DNA from: Candidatus Gemmiger excrementigallinarum | GTDB taxonomy: Bacteria > Bacillota > Clostridia > Oscillospirales > Ruminococcaceae | Length of the DNA: 64,000 nt | Assembly: GCA_019116445.1 (NCBI GenBank) | Contig: DXBP01000059.1 | Location: forward strand, 39,136 to 103,135 | Direction: 5' to 3' | Part shown: piece by piece, positions 26,394-34,814 of the stretch | Numbering within the stretch: position 1 is the first letter of the stretch | How the letters are laid out: every line of letters starts with the position of its first letter | The notes under the pieces: model-generated | The model's database searches: none | What the model saw: only the letters and a program-made list of their open reading frames with translations | Told to the model about the DNA's origin: nothing | Made by a program: the position numbers and the translations under genes

Positions 26394-27590
26394 GTGTATT
26401 CGGTATTTCGTGATTTGGCGATCATTATATTGAGTGCCAAGTTCTTTGCCCTTGTTGCACGCAAATGTAAAGCACCCCAGGTAGTGGGCGAGATCATTGC
26501 GGGTTTGTTGATTGGCCCCTGCCTGTTCAACCTTGTGCAAAGCAATGATACGATCTCGGTTTTTGCTGAAATCGGTGTTGTGCTGCTGATGTTCACCACC
26601 GGCCTGGGTACCAACCTCAAGGAATTGATGAAGGCCGGGCCGATCGCTACGCTCATTGCCTGTGTGGGCGTGGCGGTGCCTTTGGCGGGCGGTACGCTTC
26701 TGTACGGCCTGTTTTACGGCTTTGGCGCTGTCGGCAGTCAGGAGTTCTACCGGGCGCTGTTCATTGGTACCATTATGACGGCTACCAGCGTTTCTATTAC
26801 CGTTGCCACGCTGCAGGAACTGGGCCATTTGAAGAGCTTCCTGGGTACTACCATCGTCAGCGCAGCTGTAATCGACGATGTTATCGGTATTGTAGTGCTG
26901 ACCTGCGTCATCGGCGCCAGCTCCGGCACCGGAACGGACCTTGGCCAGGTGCTGCTCAACACCGTGCTCTTCTTCGTGGTGGCCATCGTGGTAGGCATTG
27001 TGATCCACTACGCCATGCAGTGGCTGGATAAACGCAACCCCCATACCCAGCGCATCACCATCATCAGTATTGCGTTCTGCTTCGCACTGGCTTATGTTGC
27101 TGAGCAATATTTCGGCATTGCAGATATTACCGGTGCGTATATCGCGGGTATTGTGCTCTGCACCATGGAGGATGCTTCCTACGTGGAGCGCCGCGTGGAC
27201 ATCAGCAACTATGTGATTTTTGCGCCGGTCTTTTTCGCCAGTATCGGTCTGAAAACCGATGTCAGCGGCCTTACCCCGGATATCCTGCTCTTCTGCGTCT
27301 GCTTTGTGATCGTGGCTCTGGCTACCAAAATTATGGGCTGCGGGCTGGCGGCCAAGGCGTGCCGGTTCAATTGGGGCGATTCGCTGAAAGTCGGCGTGGG
27401 TATGATGACCCGCGGCGAGGTGGCCCTGATCGTTGCGCAGAAAGGTCTGGAGGTCGGCGTGGTCGATCCCGTGTATTTTACGGCGGTCATTCTGTTGATC
27501 GTGGTTTCCTCGGTTGCCACACCGCTGGGGTTGAAGAATCTCTTCGTGAAGATGCCTCCCCAGCCGCACCCCACACAGGTGCAGGCATAA
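26394..27590 (+). CDS. CPA2-type cation:proton antiporter
   Basis: 398 residues with about twelve membrane segments over the full length. The motifs APQVVGEIIAGLLIGP near the N-terminus and SAAVIDDVIGIVV in the middle, with paired Asp residues, mark the Na+/H+ exchanger domain of the CPA2 (KefB/NapA-like) group. No C-terminal RCK nucleotide-binding domain is present. It exchanges Na+ or K+ for protons; the ion cannot be chosen from sequence. The GTG at 26394 is preferred since AAAGGAG lies ten bases before it. It is monocistronic between tRNA-Ser and a shared terminator. Confidence 0.88.
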   Translation: MYSVFRDLAIIILSAKFFALVARKCKAPQVVGEIIAGLLIGPCLFNLVQSNDTISVFAEIGVVLLMFTTGLGTNLKELMKAGPIATLIACVGVAVPLAGGTLLYGLFYGFGAVGSQEFYRALFIGTIMTATSVSITVATLQELGHLKSFLGTTIVSAAVIDDVIGIVVLTCVIGASSGTGTDLGQVLLNTVLFFVVAIVVGIVIHYAMQWLDKRNPHTQRITIISIAFCFALAYVAEQYFGIADITGAYIAGIVLCTMEDASYVERRVDISNYVIFAPVFFASIGLKTDVSGLTPDILLFCVCFVIVALATKIMGCGLAAKACRFNWGDSLKVGVGMMTRGEVALIVAQKGLEVGVVDPVYFTAVILLIVVSSVATPLGLKNLFVKMPPQPHPTQVQA

Positions 27591-27624
27591 AAAATTCCCG
27601 GTCCGTACAGGACCGGGAATTTTT
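27591..27624. terminator. Bidirectional terminator between convergent genes
   Basis: AAATTCCCGGTCC and GGACCGGGAATTT form a 13-base stem with A and T runs on both sides. It serves the antiporter (plus) and the DUF975-type gene (minus). Confidence 0.92.
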
Positions 27625-27636
27625 GTTGCGTTGCAA

Positions 27637-28377
27637 TCAGAAACCGGGCGCTTCGTGGCGAACAAAGCCGCCCAGTTCTTCGGTGGTGGTCAGCCCACGT
27701 GCCAGTGCCTTGGCACGCATGGCAGCATAGAATTCCGCATAGGTGGCAGACGTGTAGGGAACAAGGAAGAAACTTCCGATGCCAAAGGTCAGTACGGAGA
27801 GGAGAATCCACCCCAGGAAAGAAAGATGCAGAACAAAATAATGGAACTTTTCACCGTACATCATTTCTTTGCTCAGCTCCATCGCACGGGTCGTGGTGAG
27901 ATAGGGGTTCTCGGCCAGCAGATAGGGTACCATGGCATAGGAGTAAGTCCAGTAGATGCCGGGAACCACAAACAGCAGCAACCCGACGCTGATTTTCAGG
28001 GGCGTCAGGAAGGAAACCTTCACAACGTTCAGATAGGGCGTCTGGAAAACACTGAAAAGGGTGCTGATGGGGGTGGGGCTTTGCCGGCTTTCCATAAAAT
28101 AGCGGCAGCGGCCCACCATCAGCGGCGAAACCAGGAAAATATCCCAAAGCGCGGCGATGACAATGGCAATCAAAAGCCAGACCAGGAGCGTAAGCAGTGC
28201 ATAGAGCGGCAGTGTATTCAGATATTCTTCGATCCAATCGGAAGAAACCATCCAGCTCCAGTTTACGTAGCTTCCGCCACCCAAGAGAGATACGATGAAG
28301 CATCCCCAGAAAGATCGCCAGTACCGCCCACGCAGGGCTTCACGGGCGTTGCTTTTCAGCATGGAACAGGTCCACAT
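27637..28377 (-). CDS. DUF975-type integral membrane protein
   Basis: 246 residues with five to six membrane segments. The N-terminal ARE-ALRGRYW stretch, the PLMVGRCRYFME segment and the YSYAMVPYLLAENP-TTRAMELSKEMM region match the DUF975 pattern common in gut Clostridia (recognised from memory). Function is unknown. The start at 28377 has GGAGG nine bases upstream; the longer upstream frame reads through the intergenic region. It is monocistronic and converges on the antiporter gene. Confidence 0.75.
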   Translation of the reverse strand: MWTCSMLKSNAREALRGRYWRSFWGCFIVSLLGGGSYVNWSWMVSSDWIEEYLNTLPLYALLTLLVWLLIAIVIAALWDIFLVSPLMVGRCRYFMESRQSPTPISTLFSVFQTPYLNVVKVSFLTPLKISVGLLLFVVPGIYWTYSYAMVPYLLAENPYLTTTRAMELSKEMMYGEKFHYFVLHLSFLGWILLSVLTFGIGSFFLVPYTSATYAEFYAAMRAKALARGLTTTEELGGFVRHEAPGF

Positions 28378-28522
28378 GAGTTTACACCTCCATTTTCTAA
28401 GCCCATTATACCAAGCCCGGCCGGAAAAGCAAGAGAAGCAAAAGATAAAACAACGTAAAAACGACGCTTTTTTGAAAAACAAAAATAAATTGGATTTTTT
28501 TCAATTTTTTTGAAAAAAGTGC

Positions 28523-28551
28523 TTGACATTTGGGGGCACTATGGCTATAAT
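28523..28551 (+). promoter_or_regulatory. Consensus promoter of tRNA-Leu
   Basis: TTGACA (28523-28528) and TATAAT (28546-28551) are separated by exactly 17 bases, a perfect match. Confidence 0.92.
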
Positions 28552-28608
28552 AATACACGTCGCCCGGGTCACGAGGCAAACGAAAGACACGGAAACGACA
28601 GCAAATAT

Positions 28609-28695
28609 GCGGATGTGGCGGAACTGGCAGACGCGCTAGATTCAGGTTCTAGTTCCCTTAAAAGAGTGTGGGTTCAAATCCCTTCATCCGCACCA
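28609..28695 (+). tRNA. tRNA-Leu (anticodon CAG)
   Basis: 87 bases with the long variable arm of class II tRNAs. Acceptor GCGGATG pairs with CATCCGC, the anticodon loop TTCAGGT sits on CTAGA/TCTAG, and CCA is encoded. Confidence 0.95.
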
Positions 28696-28696
28696 A

Positions 28697-28728
28697 ATCC
28701 CGAACACGAAAGTGTTCGGGATTTTTCT
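28697..28728 (+). terminator. Terminator of tRNA-Leu
   Basis: ATCCCGAACAC and GTGTTCGGGAT form an 11-base stem with a GAAA tetraloop followed by a T run. Confidence 0.93.
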
Positions 28729-28863
28729 TTTTGCAAAAAACTGCCCATAGTCTTTTTGGCTTGTCTGACCGAAGATGAGCTTCCGGCAGAATTTGCCGGT
28801 AGGGGGCAGCAGTAATAATTGACTCCTCTTCTGCACAGTCTAGGTTGCAGGAGGGGATTTTTT

Positions 28864-30087
28864 ATGCCCAAACATCGTGTGCGGCGCGCCGTGTTGGCCG
28901 TGCTGCTGCTTTTGGCGGTCCTGGCAGGATGTCTGCTGTCGGCTCTGCGCGCCGCGTTGCCGGATACTTTTTATAGGAGCGCTCAGGAAGCGAAGGAAAC
29001 GTTTCAAATTGCTTCCATGCCATGGATCACAGTACAACAGGATTCCGGGGAAGTGGCCCGGGCCGATAATACCAATCCGGACAAAAGCCGGAACGTGACG
29101 TTGGCTCTGTTTGGCACCATTCCGATTAAAACCGTGCGTACGGTGGATACGCAAAGCCGCAGCGTGCAGGTATGTGGTACGCCTTTTGGCATCAAGATGT
29201 TTTCCGACGGGGCACTGGTAGTGGCATTCTCCGATCAGTATACGGTGCTGGGAACCGAGAATCCCGCAAAGGAAGCGGGGCTTAAACTGGGGGATCTGAT
29301 CGTTTCTGCGGGAGGGCAGGCGATTCGCAGCAACGAAGAACTGACCCGGGCAATCACAGCTGCGGGCGGTGCGCCCCTCAGCCTGGTCTACCGGCGGGAT
29401 GGCCGACAATACACAACGACCCTGACCCCGGTGGCGGATGCGGCAACGGGGGCGTATCGTGCCGGCATCTGGGTACGGGATTCCAGCGCGGGAATCGGCA
29501 CCATGACCTTTCTCGACCCGCAGAACGGTACATTTGCCGGGTTGGGCCATGCGATCAGTGATACCGATACCGGCGCGGATATTACGCTGCTTTCGGGGGA
29601 AATTGTGCCGGTGGTGATTACAGGCTGCGTCAGCGGTACGGCAGGAAGTCCCGGAGAATTGCGGGGCGAATTCTCGGCGGCTGCGGCAGGTACGGTTCTG
29701 GCCAATGATTCTACGGGCGTATACGGGGCTTACAGCGGTACACCGGCGGGGGAAAGCCATGAGGTGGCACAGCCCCAGCAAATCGCCCTGGGGGATGCGG
29801 AAATCTGGACAACGGTTTCCGGCGGCACACCGCGGCGGTACAGCGTGCGGATCGAACGTGTGAATATGACCAGCAGCGACCCGAACCGGAATCTGCTTCT
29901 CAAAGTGACGGACCCGGAACTGTTAGCGGAAACCGGCGGCATTGTACAGGGAATGAGCGGTAGTCCCATCGTACAGAATGGCAGACTGGTGGGGGCTGTT
30001 ACCCACGTCCTTGTCAACGATCCCACCCGCGGGTACGGTATTTTCGCCACCACCATGCTGGAAAAAGCGGATGCGCTTACTTGGTAG
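28864..30087 (+). CDS. spoIVB: SpoIVB peptidase
   Basis: 407 residues. A signal anchor (about 9-30) is followed by a PDZ domain (about 115-185) and the S55 peptidase domain with candidate catalytic His229 in LGHAISD, Asp350 in KVTD and Ser365 in GMSGSP. In sporulation it is secreted by the forespore and triggers cleavage of SpoIVFA, activating pro-sigma-K processing. AGGAGGGG precedes the ATG at 28864. It sits directly upstream of spo0A, the order found throughout spore-forming Firmicutes. A weak TTGACT/TAGGTT pair upstream does not look like a forespore promoter. Confidence 0.95.
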   Translation: MPKHRVRRAVLAVLLLLAVLAGCLLSALRAALPDTFYRSAQEAKETFQIASMPWITVQQDSGEVARADNTNPDKSRNVTLALFGTIPIKTVRTVDTQSRSVQVCGTPFGIKMFSDGALVVAFSDQYTVLGTENPAKEAGLKLGDLIVSAGGQAIRSNEELTRAITAAGGAPLSLVYRRDGRQYTTTLTPVADAATGAYRAGIWVRDSSAGIGTMTFLDPQNGTFAGLGHAISDTDTGADITLLSGEIVPVVITGCVSGTAGSPGELRGEFSAAAAGTVLANDSTGVYGAYSGTPAGESHEVAQPQQIALGDAEIWTTVSGGTPRRYSVRIERVNMTSSDPNRNLLLKVTDPELLAETGGIVQGMSGSPIVQNGRLVGAVTHVLVNDPTRGYGIFATTMLEKADALTW

Positions 30088-30428
30088 GCTGGCGTTCTTC
30101 TAAAAGAAGGAAAAGGCGTGCTGCATTGTGGCGAAACTGGAAGAATTGGAAATGTATTCCAGACAAATGGGGCGCGTTTGGACAAAAAACTTGCCAAAAT
30201 GGTATAAAAATTCGCGAAGAGAAGGAAAAAACGAAAAAAATACAAAAAATGAGTCGAACGAAACTTGCTCGAAGGCGAAAAAAAACTGGAAAATCCTCTT
30301 GCGATAGCTGGAAAAATATGGTAAAATTTCCATCGTAAACGAAACCCGGCAGGCGGAACGCCCGTGCACAGATCGCACGCCATCGCCAAAAATGCCCGGG
30401 ACCCGAGATATGTCTGGAGGATATGATG
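30088..30428 (+). promoter_or_regulatory. AT-rich spoIVB-spo0A intergenic region with spo0A promoter
   Basis: This 341-base gene-free stretch is clearly richer in A and T than its surroundings. It holds a promoter TTGCGA (30299-30304), 17 bases, TAAAAT (30322-30327), and upstream two partial matches to the 0A box (consensus TGTCGAA): AGTCGAA at 30252-30258 and GCTCGAA at 30267-30273. I see no credible coding sequence in it, although short frames are open. Confidence 0.6.
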
Positions 30429-31187
30429 ATGGAAAAGATCAAGTTCGTGATGACCGATACCGGCGCGCAGGTGTCTGCTCTGTGCCGCCAGGCATTGGAA
30501 GCCAAAGGGGTCGCGGTGACTGTATGCGAGAAGAACGGCGACAAAGCACTGGAAACGCTGCTGAACGTCCACCCGCAGGCGGTGCTGCTGGATGCCTTTA
30601 TGCCGGACCTGGATGCGATCACGGTGAAGCAGCGCTATGAGGCGCAGAACACCAGCGGCACGCGGACTACCTTCTTTGTGACGGGAGCCTTCCAGAGTGA
30701 GGAAATCGAACAGGAATTGCTGGATAACGGCTTTTCCTTTTTCTTTGTCAAACCCTTTGACGAAAGCGTGCTGGTCAGCCGGGTGCTCAAAGCTGCCGGC
30801 GGCAATACCCGGCCGGCCGCCAGTTCCCAGGATTCAGACGAACTTACGGTCACCGAGATCCTGCATCAGATCGGTGTGCCCGCACATATCAAAGGGTATC
30901 AGTTCCTGCGTGACGCGATCCTGCTGACCACCGAGGATCACGGGTACATCAATGCCGTTACCAAGCGCCTGTATCCGGAAATTGCCAAGCGCAACGGCAC
31001 AACGGCCAGCCGTGTGGAGCGTGCCATCCGTCATGCCATTGAAGTGGCCTGGGACCGTGGCGATGTGGATACCCTCAACAGCTATTTCGGGTATACGATT
31101 CATAACCTGCGGGGCAAGCCCACCAACAGTGAATTCATTGCCATGATCGCGGATAAAATCCGGCTGGATAAAAAACGCCGTGCATAA
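30429..31187 (+). CDS. spo0A: Master sporulation response regulator Spo0A
   Basis: 252 residues. Receiver domain: Asp10, phospho-acceptor Asp55 in LLDAFMPD, and Lys in FVKPF; the second acidic residue next to Asp10 is Thr instead of the usual Asp. The C-terminal effector domain is highly conserved, with SRVERAIRHAIEVAW recognition helix and KPTNSEFIAMIADKIRL. It activates or represses early sporulation genes when phosphorylated. Three ATG codons in a row (30423, 30426, 30429) follow GGAGG; the third gives eight-base spacing and the family-typical MEKIK start. A weak terminator follows. Confidence 0.97.
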   Translation: MEKIKFVMTDTGAQVSALCRQALEAKGVAVTVCEKNGDKALETLLNVHPQAVLLDAFMPDLDAITVKQRYEAQNTSGTRTTFFVTGAFQSEEIEQELLDNGFSFFFVKPFDESVLVSRVLKAAGGNTRPAASSQDSDELTVTEILHQIGVPAHIKGYQFLRDAILLTTEDHGYINAVTKRLYPEIAKRNGTTASRVERAIRHAIEVAWDRGDVDTLNSYFGYTIHNLRGKPTNSEFIAMIADKIRLDKKRRA

Positions 31188-31196
31188 TGCAAAGGG

Positions 31197-31228
31197 CCAG
31201 GCAGTCTTTGGGGACCGCCTGGTGTTTT
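31197..31228 (+). terminator. Terminator after spo0A
   Basis: CCAGGC and GCCTGG form a six-base stem with a 14-base loop followed by TGTTTTG. It is weak. Confidence 0.5.
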
Positions 31229-31379
31229 GCTGCCTGTGGGATGCAGTGCGGGAAAAAGCCGGAAGGATGGGAAAAGTGAAAAACAGACTTGCTGTCGGGG
31301 CTTGGGGACCGGCAGCAATTTTTTTCGCTGTGCACAAAAAATCATGGGGATTTTAGTGGATTTTTTCCTGGGGACCCTG

Positions 31380-31385
31380 TATAAT
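31380..31385 (+). promoter_or_regulatory. -10 element of the ispDF-cdaA operon
   Basis: TATAAT lies 34 bases before the ispDF ATG. The corresponding -35 region (around GGATTT) is poor, so only the -10 is claimed. Confidence 0.45.
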
Positions 31386-31418
31386 AAACTTAATACTGTA
31401 AGAGGGGAAGTGTACTCC

Positions 31419-32555
31419 ATGCCGGAACAACTGCCGGAAGTTACGGCCATTGTGGTTGCCGCAGGCGCCTCGCGCCGCATGGGTTTTGATAAACTCAGCT
31501 ATCGTTTGCCGGACGGGCAGACGGTGCTGGAAAAAAGCTGTGCCGCCCTGGCATCCAACCCGGCTGTGACACGGCTGGTGCTGGTGGCGGGGGGCAACCG
31601 TGCACTCTGTGAGGAAATCGCTGCAACCTGCCCCAAGCCCTGCACGGTGGTCGGCGGGGGAGAAACCCGGGCGGACAGTGTCCGCAACGGCCTGGCAGCG
31701 GCTGATGGAGAACTCGTGGCGATCCATGATGCGGCGCGCCCCTTTGTGAGCCAGACAGTGATCACCGAAGCCCTGCGGGCTGCCGCGCGTACCGGTGCGG
31801 CAGCGCCTGCGGTTCCGGTAAAGGATACGATCAAGGTGGCCCACAGTGATGGTATTGTGGATCACACGCCGGACCGTGCCACACTGTACGCCGTACAGAC
31901 GCCGCAATGCTTCTCCCGCAAACTGTATGAGAAAGCGCTGCAGGCGGTGGATGGCGACAAAATTTCCCAGGTGACCGACGACTGCAGCCTGTTTGAACTG
32001 GCGGGAATGCCGGTGACATTGACAGCCGGCGACTATGAAAATTATAAGATCACCACGAAAGACGATCTGCAAAAGGAGAAGACAATGCGCATCGGACATG
32101 GATATGACGTTCATCGGCTGGTGGAAGGCCGCAAGCTGATCCTGGGCGGGGTGGAGATCCCGTACGAAAAAGGGCTTCTGGGCCACTCCGATGCGGACGT
32201 GCTGCTGCATGCCATTATGGACGCAGTGCTGGGCGCTGCGGCCCTGGGGGACATCGGCAAACATTTCCCGGATAACGACCCTGCTTATAAAGGGGCTGAT
32301 TCGCTGGCGCTGACACGTGCTGTGGCAGAACTTGTGCGCCAGCATGGGTATACCGTTGGCAACATTGACTCCACGATCCTTTGCCAGACCCCCAAGCTGG
32401 CGCCGCACATCCAGGCGATGCGCCAAAACATTGCCGAGGCTTTCGGCGTGCCGGTGGAGGCAATCAGTATTAAAGCCACCACAGAGGAACACCTGGGATT
32501 TACGGGGGAAGGCCTGGGCATTGCCGCCCATGCGGTGGCACTGCTGGAAAACTGA
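31419..32555 (+). CDS. ispDF: Bifunctional IspD/IspF MEP-pathway enzyme
   Basis: 378 residues in one uninterrupted frame. Residues 1-220 are IspD (MEP cytidylyltransferase), with [11 protein letters not shown] and [15 protein letters not shown] substrate regions and AIHDAARPF. Residues from about 223 ([12 protein letters not shown]) to the end are IspF (ME-cPP synthase), with [15 protein letters not shown] holding the metal-binding Asp/His and [12 protein letters not shown]. The fusion carries out two non-consecutive steps of the MEP pathway. The start at 31419 is distant from AGGGGAAG (about 11 bases). It is followed by cdaA after 58 bases. Confidence 0.95.
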   Translation: MPEQLPEVTAIVVAAGASRRMGFDKLSYRLPDGQTVLEKSCAALASNPAVTRLVLVAGGNRALCEEIAATCPKPCTVVGGGETRADSVRNGLAAADGELVAIHDAARPFVSQTVITEALRAAARTGAAAPAVPVKDTIKVAHSDGIVDHTPDRATLYAVQTPQCFSRKLYEKALQAVDGDKISQVTDDCSLFELAGMPVTLTAGDYENYKITTKDDLQKEKTMRIGHGYDVHRLVEGRKLILGGVEIPYEKGLLGHSDADVLLHAIMDAVLGAAALGDIGKHFPDNDPAYKGADSLALTRAVAELVRQHGYTVGNIDSTILCQTPKLAPHIQAMRQNIAEAFGVPVEAISIKATTEEHLGFTGEGLGIAAHAVALLEN

Positions 32556-32613
32556 GAGTACCGCATCCGCGGTCGTACACGTTACATAGGCGGGGAAGGA
32601 GGCCCGGCGCTTC

Positions 32614-33510
32614 ATGCTGCAAAACCAGTTGATCTCTACCATCGCAAGCACGCTGCGTGCATTTGACCCGATATCCGATACCCTGGATATTCTGATCATC
32701 TCGTTTGCGTTCTATCAGCTCATCCAATTCGCGCGGAAATCCCGTGCCGGTCAGCTTGTCAAAGGCATTCTGCTGATCGTGGTCTTTTACGGTCTGGCGT
32801 ATGTGCTCAATCTGCGTACGGTGACCTGGGTCCTCAACAATGTGCTCACGATCGGCTTCACGGCGGCGGTAGTCATTTTCCAGCCGGAACTGCGCCGTAC
32901 GCTGGAGCGCATGGGCCAGACGACGGTCTGGGCGGGGCGCCTTTTCGGCAACCGTCGGGCAGACCCTTCGCTGCGCGGTGTGTGGCAGAGTGCGGTTGTG
33001 GCCATCTGCGATGCGGCGGAACAGCTTTCGGATACCCGCACCGGCGCCCTGATGGTACTGGAGCGCAACAACAATCTGGAGGAAATTATCCGTACCGGTA
33101 CGCCGATGCACGCCGACGTGATTCCGGAAATGCTGGGCACGATCTTCTACGAGGGCACCCCCCTTCATGACGGTGCGGTGGTAATCCGTGACGGTGTGAT
33201 CGTGGCGGCGGGGTGCGTGTTGCCGCTGTCCAATAACCTGGAAATGGGCAAAGACATGGGTACCCGCCATCGTGCGGGCCTCGGCATGAGCGAAAACTCC
33301 GATGCCATTGTGGTGATCGTCAGTGAGGAAACCGGTATTATTTCAATGGCTAAAAACGGTGTGCTGATCCGTCGGCTGGACCGGCAGAATCTGTTCAATC
33401 TGCTGCAGGAGGAGATCGTCCCTCCGGAAGAAACCGCTGAAACCGGTGTGCCCACCCTGAAAAAACTGCTGCGCAAAGGAGGCGCACAAAGCCATGCGAA
33501 AGCCGACTAA
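32614..33510 (+). CDS. cdaA: Diadenylate cyclase CdaA
   Basis: 298 residues. Three membrane helices (about 22-95) precede a DAC domain with the DGA (186-188) and RHR (218-220) catalytic motifs. It condenses two ATP to c-di-AMP, which controls potassium and osmotic balance and wall homeostasis. AAGGAGG lies about 11 bases before the ATG. Its 3' end overlaps the cdaR start by 17 bases, indicating translational coupling. Confidence 0.97.
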   Translation: MLQNQLISTIASTLRAFDPISDTLDILIISFAFYQLIQFARKSRAGQLVKGILLIVVFYGLAYVLNLRTVTWVLNNVLTIGFTAAVVIFQPELRRTLERMGQTTVWAGRLFGNRRADPSLRGVWQSAVVAICDAAEQLSDTRTGALMVLERNNNLEEIIRTGTPMHADVIPEMLGTIFYEGTPLHDGAVVIRDGVIVAAGCVLPLSNNLEMGKDMGTRHRAGLGMSENSDAIVVIVSEETGIISMAKNGVLIRRLDRQNLFNLLQEEIVPPEETAETGVPTLKKLLRKGGAQSHAKAD

Positions 33511-34792
33511 CGCTGTACCGCAATCGCCAGCGGGCCCCACTTCGCCCTGGAATCATCCGGCGTTCACGTTGCTGCTGGCCTTGCTGTTTGGTATCATAGC
33601 CTGGATGGTCGTGACGATTTACGTGGACCCGCAAGGCAACTATACCGTACAGAACGTTCCTATCAACTATGCTTATTCTGCATCTACCTATACATCCCAG
33701 GGACTGGATATAGTGGAAAAACCCGATCTCGAAACGGTGGACGTCAAGGTATCCGGCAACAGTACGATCATCGGCAATATCCAGAACTCCGATATCATGG
33801 TGTACCCCAGTTATTCCGGAGTGAGCGGCCCGGGCAAAGTGACGCTGCGCCTGCAGGCACGCCTGGTCAACACCACGGATTTCCCGGGGGACATTGAGTG
33901 CACAGTGGAAAACCCGAAAACCATTGATGTGGTTTTTGACGAGGTGAGCGAAAAGACGCTGCCGATCACAGTGGATGCCTCCGGTGTATCGGTGGCGGAC
34001 GGCTATATGCTCAATAAAACCACTGCCGTCCCGGCCGAGATCACGCTGCGCGGTCCCACAAGCGAACTGGACCGGATTTCTTCGGTCGTGGCAACGGTGA
34101 GCAGCGACAGTCAGTTGTCTGACACTACCACGGTACCGGCTACGCTGGAACTCCGGGATGAAAACGGTGCGCCCTTTACCACACAATATACAACGATGGA
34201 CAGCGAAACCGCCAACATCACGCTGACCATTTATCAGGTGCGGGAGTTGCCGTTGACGGTGGATTTCATTGGTGCGCCCACGAATTTTGATGCGGACAGC
34301 CTGAAATATTCGCTGAGCCAGGAAACCTTGCGGGTGGCAGGACCGGCGCGCACCGTCAGCACACTGGAATCTCTCACGGTGACGGACTTTGACCTTGCCC
34401 AGGAATTTGAGATGGGCCGTGACTATCAGCGACTGGTGGAACTGCCGGCCGGTATCGTTTCGCTGGACGGTGTTACCAGTGTGACCCTGAGCTTTGATAC
34501 CGAGAACATGGAATCCAAAAAGTTGAATATCTCCAATATCAAAGCCATCAACGTGCCCAGCAATTATGAGATCGAGATTCTCTCCAGCCTTGTGTCGGGC
34601 GTTACGCTTTACGGCCCGGCGGATGAGATCGAGGCACTCTCGGCAGATAGCGTGGTCGCGCAGATCGACTGCCAGAGCGTGAATCTGACGGTGGGGCAGC
34701 AGACCATTCCCGTCACCATCCAGATTCCCTCCTCCACGCGCATCTTTGCCACCGGCAGCTACACCGTCCAGTGCGAAGTTGTCGCCAAATAA
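33494..34792 (+). CDS. cdaR: CdaR, YbbR-domain regulator of CdaA
   Basis: 432 residues. A short cytoplasmic tail, one membrane helix (about 24-44), then an extracellular region made of four YbbR-like beta repeats of roughly 80-90 residues. CdaR binds and modulates CdaA. AAGGAGG lies about 11 bases before the ATG inside the end of cdaA. glmM, which normally completes the cdaA-cdaR-glmM operon in Firmicutes, is replaced here by an FAD oxidoreductase gene. Confidence 0.93.
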   Translation: MRKPTNAVPQSPAGPTSPWNHPAFTLLLALLFGIIAWMVVTIYVDPQGNYTVQNVPINYAYSASTYTSQGLDIVEKPDLETVDVKVSGNSTIIGNIQNSDIMVYPSYSGVSGPGKVTLRLQARLVNTTDFPGDIECTVENPKTIDVVFDEVSEKTLPITVDASGVSVADGYMLNKTTAVPAEITLRGPTSELDRISSVVATVSSDSQLSDTTTVPATLELRDENGAPFTTQYTTMDSETANITLTIYQVRELPLTVDFIGAPTNFDADSLKYSLSQETLRVAGPARTVSTLESLTVTDFDLAQEFEMGRDYQRLVELPAGIVSLDGVTSVTLSFDTENMESKKLNISNIKAINVPSNYEIEILSSLVSGVTLYGPADEIEALSADSVVAQIDCQSVNLTVGQQTIPVTIQIPSSTRIFATGSYTVQCEVVAK

Positions 34793-34814
34793 TAACTTCC
34801 AAAGGAATTTGTCT

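Noticed and set aside
30081..30338. 85-codon frame between spoIVB and spo0A
   Set aside because: Lys/Arg-rich translation of an AT-rich promoter region, no ribosome binding site, overlaps the spo0A promoter.
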